DNA from: Paragonimus westermani
Taxonomy: Eukaryota; Platyhelminthes; Trematoda; Plagiorchiida; Troglotrematidae
Length of the DNA: 64,000 nt
Direction: 5' to 3'
Assembly (NCBI GenBank): GCA_008508345.1
Contig: QNGE01001691.1
Span: 1 to 64,000, forward strand
The notes beneath the pieces were generated by a model. That model was not told the origin of the DNA and ran no database searches. It saw only the letters and a program-made list of their open reading frames with translations. Shown in pieces: positions 24,601 to 36,100 of this stretch (its first letter is position 1; each line of letters opens with the position of its first letter). Made by a program: the position numbers and the translations under genes.

Positions 24601-25874
24601 GAGATACGTTGGTCCTCGAACAAACCGTCTCACAAGACGCAAAATTCGGGAAAAGCCAAATTTGTCCATCTCCGGAGACGACAAAATGAACGCGGGTCAG
24701 CTGAATGACATTTCGAGATATCACTCAAAAGACACGCTAACTTCCGTTTCTTCGAATCCATCAGTCTAGCCCCGAATGGACAACCATTGTAGCTGAGGAA
24801 ACATCCCGAAATTTTTCTAATACAATAAGCCTCCAGTTTTCTAATTGTTTCTACTATTCAGTATAGCCATCAACACGTCATCATTAGACACGACCTGTTA
24901 TGGGTCATCGGGAGTCTTGCAAAGTCAGAGACTGGAGGAAAATGACTGAAAAAACACGGCTATCCAAGCCACCCCTAAAGTCACGGAAGTTCTACTTACC
25001 CTGTTTACACCTGAACTTGAGGAACAGAATTTCCCTTAGAATAGGGCAGTGGTTACGATGAGCTCCAAAAATATCAAAGAAATCCGGGATTGCCTGTGCC
25101 TTCTGAGGTGGTAAGAATTTTCACTCATTCCATTCAGCAATGACACGGTAGATTCCAGACTACATAATTAGTCCTCATGCAGAAAAGCAATTTCAGCCTA
25201 CGTCTCATGTATATGACAGCTTGATCGCAGTGATAGTTGCGAATCTGCCCCCGTAACCACTTTGTCACTGTCAATGGAATTCAGGTTTTGCATCCCGCGA
25301 GCAATTGTTTGTCGATTATAATGGTGATGAGACTATTATCGATCCGCAGCACTGAGACGCCAGCTTTTCATCTCCAACCCTCTTCTCATGCCAACTCGAA
25401 CGGAACAAACATGACCTTGACTTCCACCATGACAGGCAATTATCTGTGGAGCAACTACGGAGTGCAAATTCTGACTTCAAATCCATGTAACCAATTTCGA
25501 AAATGCTCAAAATATTTCAAACTTACAGGAGAGCGAACGTTGCTTTTGGAAAGCCAATGATGACAAGCGCAGCCGAGAAATGAATCTATTGAAAATTTAT
25601 TGCAGCGCATAGGAAACATGATAAACAAAATTACCTCCTCCAGGTTTCTTCGGATATCCAGACGTGATCGGGCAAACGCGCCGTTTTGGAACGAGCCCAC
25701 CATCCCACATGATGTTCCGTCGGTCTCAAAGCAACAGTCAAATGGTTGATCGGTGTTCTCACAACCCGACCGTCAATTGGCAGAATGTAGGTAAATTACA
25801 ACCACTGGCTTTAAAACAATAGTTCATCGACGACTCTATGTTGCTCTTAGATAGACATTGAAAAATCCATAATG
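21662..25874. other. Unassigned intergenic sequence
   Basis: About 4.2 kb with many short openings on both strands (the largest is 102 codons at 23502-23810), none with a recognised domain and none flanked by clear splice signals. No internal repeat stands out. Confidence 0.35.
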
Positions 25875-26010
25875 GGTATAATATCAGTGGTATAGTTCTC
25901 AGCGCGTCTATGAACAACACGTTCAGGTGAGCGTGATCAACGTGCGCATTATGGAGCGTACAACCTAAACACACACCATATGCAGGATTATTAATTGTAC
26001 AATACACCGA
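25875..26010 (-). repeat. ATT-tailed dispersed repeat, copy 6 (fragment)
   Basis: Carries TTCAGGTGAGCGTGATCAAC, the same block as the copies at 10250 and 17400. Its conceptual translation (VDHAHLNVLFIDALRTI) parallels VDHAHLSVFLTNASRNI of copy 5. Only the tail-proximal portion remains. Confidence 0.5.
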
Positions 26011-26129
26011 CTTTGTAAAGAAAACAAGGAAACAGACGTGACGACATAGAAGAAAGCCAGTTTATGAAGACACTTGAGACACATGTTTCTGTAGTGATAA
26101 TTCCGACAGTCTCCAAACATCAAGGAAAA

Positions 26130-27240
26130 ACTGCGTAGTCACGTACGAAAGTCTTTTGGTGGCGTGTCTCATAAGCGACTCTTGATCAAAATAGCATCTC
26201 TTGGCAAACAAGATCCCTTGTATAGCTGGCTTTTGTCATATCGTGAAAGCTGCACCCAAGTAGTTAAAATGGAAGAACACTGCCTGGCACCAAATTCAGT
26301 GACTGCTGTACGATCCTGGAAAGCCTGTTTAGAATTTTGCCTAGTTTAACGTATTTAAATGACGTATGCGTAGTTACTGAATATGACAGGCCATTTCTGT
26401 TTGTTGACGACATAAACAGCCGTTGCACTTTCCACCAGCCCAGTAACATCACCCTCTGTTCAAAAAACATACGACAGGACCTAGCATTATAGCAATTTTG
26501 ATGAAAAACATGGCTGACTAAGTTTTCAGTGAGCAAACTGAACATCTTTACTTGTGACAGCATATTACCAAGTGATTCTATCTCACTAGACGGTTATAAT
26601 AATGATACCGCCATTTCCGCCTGGGATCTAGGGAAACGGCATTCGCACTTCTTTAATTTATCCGAACAAGTATGTTTCAAGGTAACGAAAACTAAAAGGA
26701 GAATCGGTTACATCAAAAGAGTTTCAGTCTACTGGATGCAAGGTTGACGCCTTACAAGTTGTGCCCTGCCTGAAACTCAGTAATGCACATTCATTTACTG
26801 CCATCCAGGCAAGTCTGATAGACTTGTGTTGAACAACATTCAACGACCATTTGTCAAAAGTTTACTAGGATATTCTCCCCTGTTCTCCTGCTGACAACGC
26901 TGCCAAACGCTTGATATTGATCCACTTTGGTTGAGAAGGCTGAATATGGACCTGACACTTCTGTATGGACCAATACTTCCGGACGCCATAATCACAGCGT
27001 TCACCGTCCACTCACAACACAGCTCCCCATCTGATCTAAGAAATAAAGATTCCACCCCACCAGCCTTGCCATCTCGGAAAACGATACGCGCAAACTTCTT
27101 CATCATAACATATTTCTATATTTAGAAAAGACTTCCGACTGAAACCGGAGCCAGTAAAAGTTTTAAAATTGGACTGGACAGTTATCTTATGTTATCAAAC
27201 ACACTATCTATCTTCACACTCTGTGTATCCTCTGACGACT
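26130..27240 (+). pseudogene. Decayed CR1-like RT (family 2)
   Basis: Conceptual translation begins in RT motif A sequence (KSFGGVSHKRLLIKIASLG) with the catalytic Asp apparently lost. It continues with PLYSWLLSYRESCTQVVKME, followed by a shifted motif B region and a CR1-type C-terminal block (DLRNKDSTPPALPSRK, then NFFIITYFYI and KSFKIGLDSYL). Stops and frame changes are frequent. It shares its C-terminal block with the fragment at 11453-11776 and so belongs to that subfamily, not to the intact 38 kb element. Confidence 0.7.
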
Positions 27241-27879
27241 TCTATGGATGTGGTCGGTGGAACACTTGGCCGTTCACTGCGCACAACGTAGATACCCGTC
27301 CCCTTGAGAACAGCTTGCTTGGAACGGTCCATTGGATCTCTATCATTTACTCACAGCCCCATCCAACAACTGGTCTACTACAAGCTTACGAAACTCTTGT
27401 TAGATCAACATTGCTTCGTTCATATTTGTAACGATTTACGTCTGATCGTTGAGTTACGCGTAGCCCAAACAAACGGATTCCCAAAATGAGAACAAGATTG
27501 GATCCAACAATTTCTACGATACTATTAACGAAGTGCCTGAATAGTTACGAAAGGCAAACCTCAATCGTTCACAACGATAGCCTCGTACAGCAAAATCAAC
27601 ATGTTCTCAATAGGACCAACAAGGTCAAAGGGGAACCGACACGCCAGCAGACCAGGACAAGAATGGCCACTCGCGCCGCGGACATTCAATGACACACTAG
27701 TTCAATAAACCAAAATGTGGTGGTTGAGGCAGTAGGAACAAGTGTCAGGTTAGTGGGGAAAATGAGGAATGCAAACGATGGGAACGAATTTTTTCAGTTC
27801 GCTGATCAACAAATTTACAATGTGTTCAGTCGTGTGCACGCACTACCCGGATTTCCAGAAAATATGAAATTAGGAGGCG

Positions 27880-27983
27880 TCAGATCAACAGATGCCCGCT
27901 GAGGCTGAGCAAGGAAAACCGTCTGGATCCGGGAACCTTGGGCCGCTGTTGCAAACCCGTGTACGAATCGCTGAATCGCTGAA
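27880..27983 (+). mobile_element. CR1-like (family 1) 3' tail fragment
   Basis: Collinear with the 3' end of the 38388-40698 element: TCAGATCAACAGA, CTGAGCAAGGAAAACCG, GGAACCTTGGGCCG and CCCGTGT are shared, ending in AATCGCTGAATCGCTGAA. About 100 bp, an extreme 5' truncation. It supports placing the element's 3' terminus at the AATCGCTG repeat. Confidence 0.8.
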
Positions 27984-28145
27984 AGCACCTATTTGTTAAT
28001 CCAGGAAAATGACGTTATGTGAGCTATCCCAAAAACATTCACATTCCCTGGAACCTTTCAAGTCGTTGACTCAGTATCCCGGCTGCCTGGGTAAATCCTG
28101 AAGAAATCACCAAATGCCAAACCAAATAGTCGACGGCGTTATACA

Positions 28146-28486
28146 GTTTTATTTTCAAGTTGACCATCACTCACATTTGATCGCAGCGTTCGCATTCAGG
28201 CAGACATTCCAGCCGGCCTCACAAGCGAGAGTGGTTGAGCGTTCAGATTTGATAATTCGGTCGTGCCTAATGTGAGGTCAATAGCGCAGTCGTCAACACG
28301 GTTGCCTCATGATTGGAATGTCCGGAGTTCAAATCCCGGCAGTGGAAAGGATACGCACTACTGACGGGCTCTAATGAGAGCTAAACTCGAGTCCAGTGCT
28401 TCTTTTCGAAAGAAGCTGGCTGGAAAGTCTATCTGAATGCGAACGCTGCGATCAAATGTGAGTGATGGTCAACTTGCAAATAAAAC
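28146..28486 (+). mobile_element. Inverted-repeat element enclosing a tRNA-Met-like Pol III unit
   Basis: Arms 28156-28199 and 28433-28476 are perfect 44-bp inverted repeats (outer part CAAGTTGACCATCACTCACA). Weaker pairing extends outward over GTTTTATT/AATAAAAC and inward over the CCAGCCGGC/GCTGGCTGG region. Between the arms, 28276-28344 reads as a tRNA-like unit: A box around ATAGCGCAGTCGTCAACACG (28281-28300), a CTCATGA loop with CAT in anticodon position (28308-28310), and B box GAGTTCAAATCCC (28325-28337) within a T-arm that pairs CCGG with CCGG. The acceptor ends do not pair, so this is not a tRNA gene. It could be a SINE caught in a foldback element, or a MITE that acquired Pol III boxes. 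No clear target-site duplication seen. Confidence 0.7.
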
Positions 28487-29199
28487 AAAATCCCGGACTA
28501 TTCTTCAGCTATACAGTTTGTTAACAAGAGCAAAAATATTAATACCGCTTAAAGTCTGTCGAAAGAATGTGATCACTCCGCATTGCCTTAAGTAACTTGT
28601 AAGATTTCGTTTTTTCTTAATCCCATAAACATCCTCCGTGCGGAGAAGTCTTCTGCTTCCGGTGGCGCAAGAAACGCTGTCTTAACCGAACTAGCCGCGA
28701 GATTTTCAACTTCAACGGTTCCCAGAAATCGGTGTATTCTTGCGCTGAATTCCGCCCAATCGTTCGCCGGGTTTTGGAATTTCTCAACCTCCCTCGCCAA
28801 AGCCGGTTTATTTGAGCACCCTTCTGACGTTATGTATATCACGTAACGACGAAACACCCTGGAGATGCGTATGGACGAATTTCCCGGAGTGACCTTGAAC
28901 TATTCGGAACATCGACCCGCAAAATCTTTCAAGAGACAAATTAACGTGCTATCACACTTTTTAAACTTAATCTTCACAGCAAGCGAGCTCTCCGCCTTCC
29001 GGCTGCGTGCGTCAGATCTTTGTAAACTACAATTGTTTTCTTTCTGATGACACCCTTTATGCTAACAAATTTCACGTTTGTGGTACTATATAATTATTTG
29101 TCATTTTGTAACACCTGCACTTATCTGCAAGGATCGCGCATATCCCAGCATGCTTCCTACATATACGTTGTGAAATATACGATGCTATTTCTATTACCA
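28487..29199. other. Unassigned sequence
   Basis: An 89-codon minus-strand opening (28857-28588; contains NDWAEFSARIHRFLGTVE and VKTAFLAPPEAEDFSARR) has protein-like composition, but I do not recognise it and see no splice or promoter context. It is recorded as a possible old repeat-encoded or host exon. Confidence 0.3.
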
Positions 29200-29440
29200 C
29201 TGACTTAATCTTCCAGGTCTTGCCCGAAAGGGGTTATATGAAGACGGGAAAAATAGGCAGCTGAAGAACTTTACTATTATTTGACATAAATGGTTTCGGA
29301 AAGACACACAGAAGATTCTGTCAGGATGAGGAGGGATAGAAAGACAACTTTTGCGGAGAAATGAGCGTACCTTTGGGCAGAACTTCATTATTTGGTCAAA
29401 GTCGACGAAATTTCTCAAATCTTGCCAACTATCCAACCGG
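29200..29440 (-). repeat. ATT-tailed dispersed repeat, copy 7 (internal fragment)
   Basis: Minus-strand translation shares the pattern PPHPDRIFCVSFRNHLCQII / VKFF with PPHPHHGKFRCTFFRDYLHG / IMVKFF of copy 3. The tail itself is not present, so this is an internal fragment. Confidence 0.5.
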
Positions 29441-31378
29441 TGAGGGATTTTGAATGTCAGGACCTGCTGAGTTTTCTCTCACGTAAGACATATTTGTGAA
29501 ACCAAGAATGAAAAGCAAAACTGCGTACACCTCAAATGCATTATATACATTACAAATGTAGCCGTTGGTATCGGAAGTGATAATGTACATTAACGCGAAC
29601 ATGCGGAAGTGCTCCAAGTACGGCGTAAGCTTGTAAAGTAAGGAGGCCACATAATGAGCACCACACCAGAACGGTTACATATTAATTATTTTGCCCATAT
29701 ACTTCGACACATCACATGAGGATTGTATACGGATGTGCTGTGCAAAACCTTGGGCATAAAGATGTTGAAGTGTATCCTAACAAAGTGTTCTAGGTTTGAC
29801 ATCCTTGGATTTAATGGTACTGTTTTCCTTCACAATTTGGGAGCTTCAACACGACTTGTTTTCTCTCACAATCTGCTGCTTGTGTTGTGGCCTCATAGGC
29901 ACTCCTGAAACCGGAAGTTATGACGGACGCCTTAAGGAAAAGTTGCGTCTGCTGACTGGTGACTCCGGCATCACGCAGCATTCTCCTAAATTATGAGATA
30001 GATGTAGCCCAAAGAACCGAGGTATCGCTCGCTTCGCCAAACTGGTATATCTCTTTGGAGACGAACATACTAAATATGAGTTATTCTCTAAGAAATTCGG
30101 TGCACAGAGGATACATCAGAAAACAGCTTTCCTCAACTGGCTGTGGTACTATATCAGTAAAATCCGCGCACCGTAACAACAATAATTTCGGACTTTCTTG
30201 CTGAACATCAACCAGTTCACCTCGCAACTTTCACTACCGTGCACCTCAATAATTTTCAATGTTCTATGTGTCAAACAGTTTGCGGCTGCCACAAAAAGAA
30301 GTTCCTTAATGATTGGTAACAGTTCACTGCGTTGTGCTGGTCTGGAAACAATGGAAGCCAGGTCTTGAACCGGCACCACTTCCAGAGCTGAACAGCTGGT
30401 ATTTTGGTTAGCACGCTGCACCAAAATCCTGTTCCTCGAATTCGTGATGACCTCATCACACGAAGCCCTTCACAGCCTCAACATGTAATTTTTCCGGCTG
30501 GTCACTAACTTGCTTTTAACGCCGGATATTACATATTGATCAAGGGGTCCTTTTGGGGAATGATCTCGGGAATTTGGTTTTTCCTACTCCAGCAAAGTCA
30601 CTCCAAGTTGCGACTGATGCGAAAATGCGTGGTAATGCGAGAGCGTGGCTGAAATGGCATATTGGTTGGTCTGGTATTCGTTGCGTTGAACGAGACCAGC
30701 CTCATCCATCTGCACAGCCACGATCTGACTTCATCGCTTGAAGTGTAGAGCACTCCATGTAGACGTCCCCCATGAAATTCACACTCGTCAGCTTCGAATG
30801 ATTCAAATTTTGTGTAACGAACGGTTTGTTTTGAGCGTCCTTGAGGGTCCCAGCCCTCAATCTTTTGCGACTTTGTAACATCCTCGGGACCACTAAACCT
30901 CACGAGTGCAGATGTCAAAAGTTGCCCTCTCTACCAACGAGGAACACGGGGTAGACTTTTGCCTTGTCCTTAACCTCAAAAGCCCTTTGGGGATATTATG
31001 ATCAATTCGAGAGGAGTGAGCAGGAGCTCAAGGATTTCGATTGTATCACTGGCAATTCTGATCTGTTCTTCCAAACCTACTTTTGTTGATCCATTATCCC
31101 CGGATTGCATTTTCGTTTGCTTTTAAGTAGCCGGTAGGACATGAGGCATGGGTTGCGCTTACTAGTGTTGTCAACGGGAGACCCGCTCCGGTCTGGACCC
31201 TTTTCCAAATGTCGCAGTGCTCTTGACAAAGCTGCCCACAGTGATATGGCATAACCGCATGCACCACTTTCGGAGCCAAGCTGGAGGATGCTGAATTGTC
31301 GCGATTCGTCCTGAGAGTCAACGGGGCTACCAAACACGTTTCTCTCGCAACAGCCAAATCTAGCTTCGCAGAGCCCTT
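29441..31378. other. Unassigned sequence
   Basis: Overlapping openings on the minus strand (30918-30598, 31397-31077 and others) have no recognised domain. Around 30430-30340 the minus strand has a faint tRNA-like promoter pattern (GGTTCAAGACC), considered too weak to call. Confidence 0.3.
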
Positions 31379-33165
31379 TTGCAGCAATCCAGGACACCGG
31401 TTGCTCTGCTATTGAGAAGCAAGCGTGGAGCCACCGGCTTTGCCCGGTCGATCGGGATTTCGACTACCTTTTTCATGCCTTCTGAAGTTCCCAGAAAACT
31501 TACAACATCCTCATCCCGGAACACCTGTGAGGTTACCATCAATCTAAATCAGTACATCAACCGTTGTAAGCACAGAACAAGGACGTCACAGAAGTTGTTT
31601 GCCGAGAACATAAGCATGGGACGTGTTCGCTCCAGAACTACCTCAGCTGCCCATAACGGTCACCTCGGAAAGTCACAAATGTCAGTCATTAGTTGGAAAG
31701 CCCACTCCTTTGGGGTGTGCACTCAGATGGTGCCCGTACTCATCGTGGTTACTTCAACACCTAAGTATGTGCTCTCGCTTGAATATTCACGTGTAGTGCA
31801 GTGTTATCAATCCTCTTCACAACGCTTTTCGATGGCTGTCAAACAGATATTGCCGGCTCCGCCGAAATTTTGTTACCGCTCGATTTACACGACAGTGTGC
31901 TGCTCCGAGCAGACTATGCACTGTTCATCCAAGTTGGTGTTGCTATGTTCATGAAAAGTGACCCCCGCTTGACGAGATCCGAATTGTCTATTTTTTACGA
32001 AAATATCAAGGCTTGTGTCTTGTGCATCAACACGCACCCAGATGACTGTTGACGCTGACTTCAGTCTTTAGAGTTCCCGCTTCTGGTTCGTCAGATACCC
32101 TGCTGTACACAAGCGGGCACACAAAAGATAATTGAACGAACTTGGAGATTTCAACACAACGGTGGTATAATGACAATTCTCTCTTTGTTCGGCTGAAAAA
32201 GAGATTTTGCAGGCCAAAATCTCACAGTTCAGCTACCACTGAAGCAACTAGTGGACTGATCAGTCAGACTTGTGGCACTTTAAGCTCCGTTAACGTCGAC
32301 TGTAATGTTCTGGAAATTCATGGGCGGTGTATACCGATTGGTATGCCCACAGGCGTAAAGTTCGAGTGGTGATCTCATCGAGTTTCTCTGATACTGCGTA
32401 GTTCAGGGTTAGCGCGGTGGCTGACCTACTCGCGTCAGCATCTCTAAAGCCGGGATTGTGGGCGCTGCCGTAGCTAGCCAGTCGTGCCTAGTCCTGGGCG
32501 AAATTTCTGGAGAGACTGCCTTACAGAAACTCCACAATCACAATGTGTCCACTTCCTCGTTGTAAGCTCTCCATTTAACCGTAAAACGCGTCGCGCAGAA
32601 GCTTGCACGGATCGACTAGGAGGGTATGGAGACGATCCAAATCCGGTCGAGCGCCTAAGGGTATACAGCTATGCCGCTTTGATCGCTACTCTTCAAGTTT
32701 ACGGAGTAGCCCTTAGTGATTACAAGCGGTTTCTCAAGGCTCCCGGACTACCACTTGACGTGAAGATAGATGGCACTGTTTCCGTAAACTCGGAACGTTC
32801 CATCAGGTTTTGGAAACGCCGCCGGGGGGAAGAGTACCTTGGGGCTCCCGCTCGCTACTCAGGCTGCAATTCCCATACACTGTGATTTCCCCAATGCCTG
32901 GTTACTGAGAAGCAAACACTTTGGCATCTCTGCTTCGAGACCTTCTGTTTTATTCAGGGAAAATGAAGGCGATGAAGATCTACGAAACCGTAGCCCTCAG
33001 AATACTGAGAATGTTAAATTACGAAATCCATCGGACCCGACTGTCATTGACCGAAAATATAACGTGCGCTTACAGTGGTTTCATGAGACCAGCTCAATTT
33101 GGTATTCCGAAACCCTGCTGAAGACGGGGCTCTCTCCGTGGAGTGACGTGAGGTGGCGGTAGGCG
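31379..33165 (+). other. Stretch of long unrecognised plus-strand openings
   Basis: Unlike its surroundings, this 1.8 kb has several longer plus-strand frames in succession: 31379-31954 (191 codons), 31801-32052 in another frame (contains PLDLHDSVLLRADYALFI), 32484-32885 (133 codons; RVYSYAALIATLQVYGVALS) and 32839-33162. The overlaps of frames suggest one decayed coding sequence with frameshifts, such as an unidentified transposon protein, or chance. No catalytic motif, zinc finger or signal peptide was recognised, so no function is proposed. Confidence 0.25.
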
Positions 33166-36100
33166 CATAGTTATGAAGCAGAATAGTACGATACTGTTGG
33201 CCATGGAGCAGTTAACCCTTAGACTATCAAAGTCAAATGTCTCGAACGAGTAGTACTAGGGGAGACCAAAGTTAAATTGATTAAATATAGGCTTCCAACC
33301 CAACGAGGAGTGAGCTCACACACAGACAATCGTACCCAGCGAACCTCTTTACTGAAAATGAGCTGTAGACAAGGAATATGATCAGGGTCATGTGGTAGGT
33401 GTAGTATTCATTGACTTTTACAAGACTTCTGAAAAGTCACCTCATCAGAGGCAGTGCGCAGAACTACACCCCCGCATATTGGGTTCGATGAACCTTCATG
33501 GATAAATCTACGTTCACACAGGATGGGCAGTAATATGTGCGTCTCTGAAGGAATAATTCAATACGGAGTGCTGCGATTACGGTGACGTTGCAAGCCTCGG
33601 TTTTGGGATTTCTTTTTTTCTTGCCTTACGTTATTGACCTCCCGAACTTTCTTGTAGTCCACCCATTGATGTTTTTGAGCGGCTCAAAATGTGACATATG
33701 ATGGACACTTTAGATGAGTCAGCGTCCTTGTAGGCGGTTTCCAACCAGCTCTGAATATATGGCCAACACAAGGACTGCCTTCAGTGTCACGTTAGAAAAG
33801 TACCGTATGGCTTATTGGTTGATCAACTGTTGCTACGCCCACGCTCGCGCTCAGTGGGCAGAGACACATGTTATGATTCAGCAGGAGGCTCTTGCTTTTA
33901 TTTTTTCCAGTGACTTCGAAGCCAGCATTTGTTGGCAATAGAATACTGAAAAAGGCGTTCGTATGCTCTGAATGTTTGAAACTTTCGACAAGCTCACATT
34001 CGGCACGTCCTAGAAGTACTCAGTCACGTCTTTGAGGCCCAATCTAAGGCAGTCTTAATGAAACCATTAAGTTTAATGGAAAATTTGAGTGAGCAGAGCC
34101 TATGGATGTTCTTCTGACACGTGAACGTTAAAAATGGACTACAAACTTGATGTCTTTCTATCGAAAAGGTGAGATATGGCAAGAGACGCTGACGATTGAA
34201 GCTATCTAAGCCATTTGGGCCCCCAACAAAGGCCCCGTGAAGCCAAACAACCGAGTCTGAGTTCAAGCTCCTTGGAGTTCCTCAGAATTACTGATTATTC
34301 TTTTTAGCGCACAACGCAAGAATTTGCTGTCATCGATGGCTGTCACAGGTGTTGTACTTAAAATCTTTCAGGAGAACCATCCTCCTGGCGCGTTTTAGTT
34401 CTTGCGCGCTTTAAAGAAAATCAGAACTCACGTTTCATGAGATTTAGGTAAAGTTAAGCTACAAGTAAGCGGTTGCTATAGAAACGTTGAAGTATGCTGG
34501 GAAAGTTCTTGAGGTGCCGTTTAGTAACTGGGACATTTTTGGCAACCACCGTGAAAACAAACTACTATCAGTGTTACATCGGCTGTGTTTCCTTGTTAAG
34601 TGTCACCTGCCATCCACTATATAAGAAGATGACTTTCCATGTGATACCTTCTTCCCGTGAAAACGAATACACGAATTTCAGCGACCAAAATAGTCCTTGT
34701 TAATTGAGTGCATTTCTACAATTTTGTCACGGAGAAAAACGGGTTTTACACGATAAATAATACTTGATGTATGGAAAGAACACCTTTCTGTGAGTTTGAG
34801 GGTTTGATGCAGGCACCCTTGCACGCCAGAATGCGATAACACCAAGCCTTCAGACATTCTTTGAAATTGGGTGCTTTAAGTTTTAAGTAGAGATGAGATG
34901 AAACATAACAGAAAATATGGCGAGGTTTCAGTGGGGTTTGACGACGGCAAAGACATTGGCCAACCATTTAGAAACGCATTTTTCGATGTCACGTTCTTTT
35001 TTTCACGTTGAATCTGAAATATAAAGTTACGCATGTTTAAGTGCGTCAGGTGGCATACCTTTCACTAAATTCGCAGTTAACCTAATACATGTTGACACTA
35101 CCATTTTGTTGCAACAGTTCAAACGCGGCGGCCTAGAAATTACGTATCGGCAGGGTCAACAGTTATTAGTCATATTCATGGCTGCCGGTGAGGACATGGT
35201 AGAAACACTGGCTATCAACGATTACATTCGCCGTTATTCGGAGTGCGCTCTGTCGACATGTTAAAACAGAAGATTCGCGGAGGTGTGAACAAATTTCAGA
35301 TCGAGTAAATATTAGGGTCTAAAGTGCATTACTAACCTTCATGTGGGCTAGAACTTACAAGAATATTGCAAGAACAAACACAGAATTTCCAACCCGCGTG
35401 CCGTTCTTGAAAGGACGATGAAATTACTGGCAGGTTGATATGCAGTTCACAACATGATAGATCAGCATTATCTTCTGAATGTAGTTGCAGAAAAATCAGC
35501 TTGCTGATTCAAGTTTTTATGTACATCCACGTGAGAAAGAATGGTGTGATCGAAGATATATGCGCCTGAGAGATGTGGCAGAAATTTCCGTTTTTGGAAA
35601 ATTGAGCATGGGATAGGATCGTTGTTTGTTGCGAAGTGTGTGTTACGCGCTCTTCTGAGACTATGGAAATTCTGGTAGTGTGTCTTTCCTCAAACCCCGC
35701 AATGATGTGAAAAATTTACCAACCACTTGCACGTGCGGAATGTGGGAACACGGTGATGCACGTTTGGCCTGTTAATGTTCACGTCAAAATCCGGCGCAAA
35801 TTTTGTGGGATTGTATATTTCAGGAACAGCCCTAAAATGCCACTGTACTATGCACTCTCAGATTAGGGGTTCGTGCATTCCAACGTGAAGTGGCAATACA
35901 TGCATTACGAGGCTCCCATAATCTTTTGATTTGATGAAGGGCAAAATTTCTCTCCCATGCGGGGATGCCTGGAGAGCTTTTACAACGCAGTTCCATTTTC
36001 TAACGGAATTACTTGTAATTAATGGTCTCCACTTGTTCAACGTGGGGCATAAATGTCAACATTTCTAAACTGTCTGTCAAGGATTCTCCCAAGAACGAGC

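Noticed and set aside
28276..28344. tRNA-Met gene
   Set aside because: A and B boxes, a CAT anticodon position and a T-arm are present, but the acceptor ends do not pair and the segment lies inside an inverted-repeat element.
30340..30430. Minus-strand tRNA-derived repeat
   Set aside because: GGTTCAAGACC resembles a B box, but the A-box match is weak and no cloverleaf can be drawn.
32407..32475. tRNA-like SINE head
   Set aside because: The A-box-like TTAGCGCGGTGGCTGACC is good, but the B-box position (GGGATTGTGG) departs too far from consensus and no second copy was seen.
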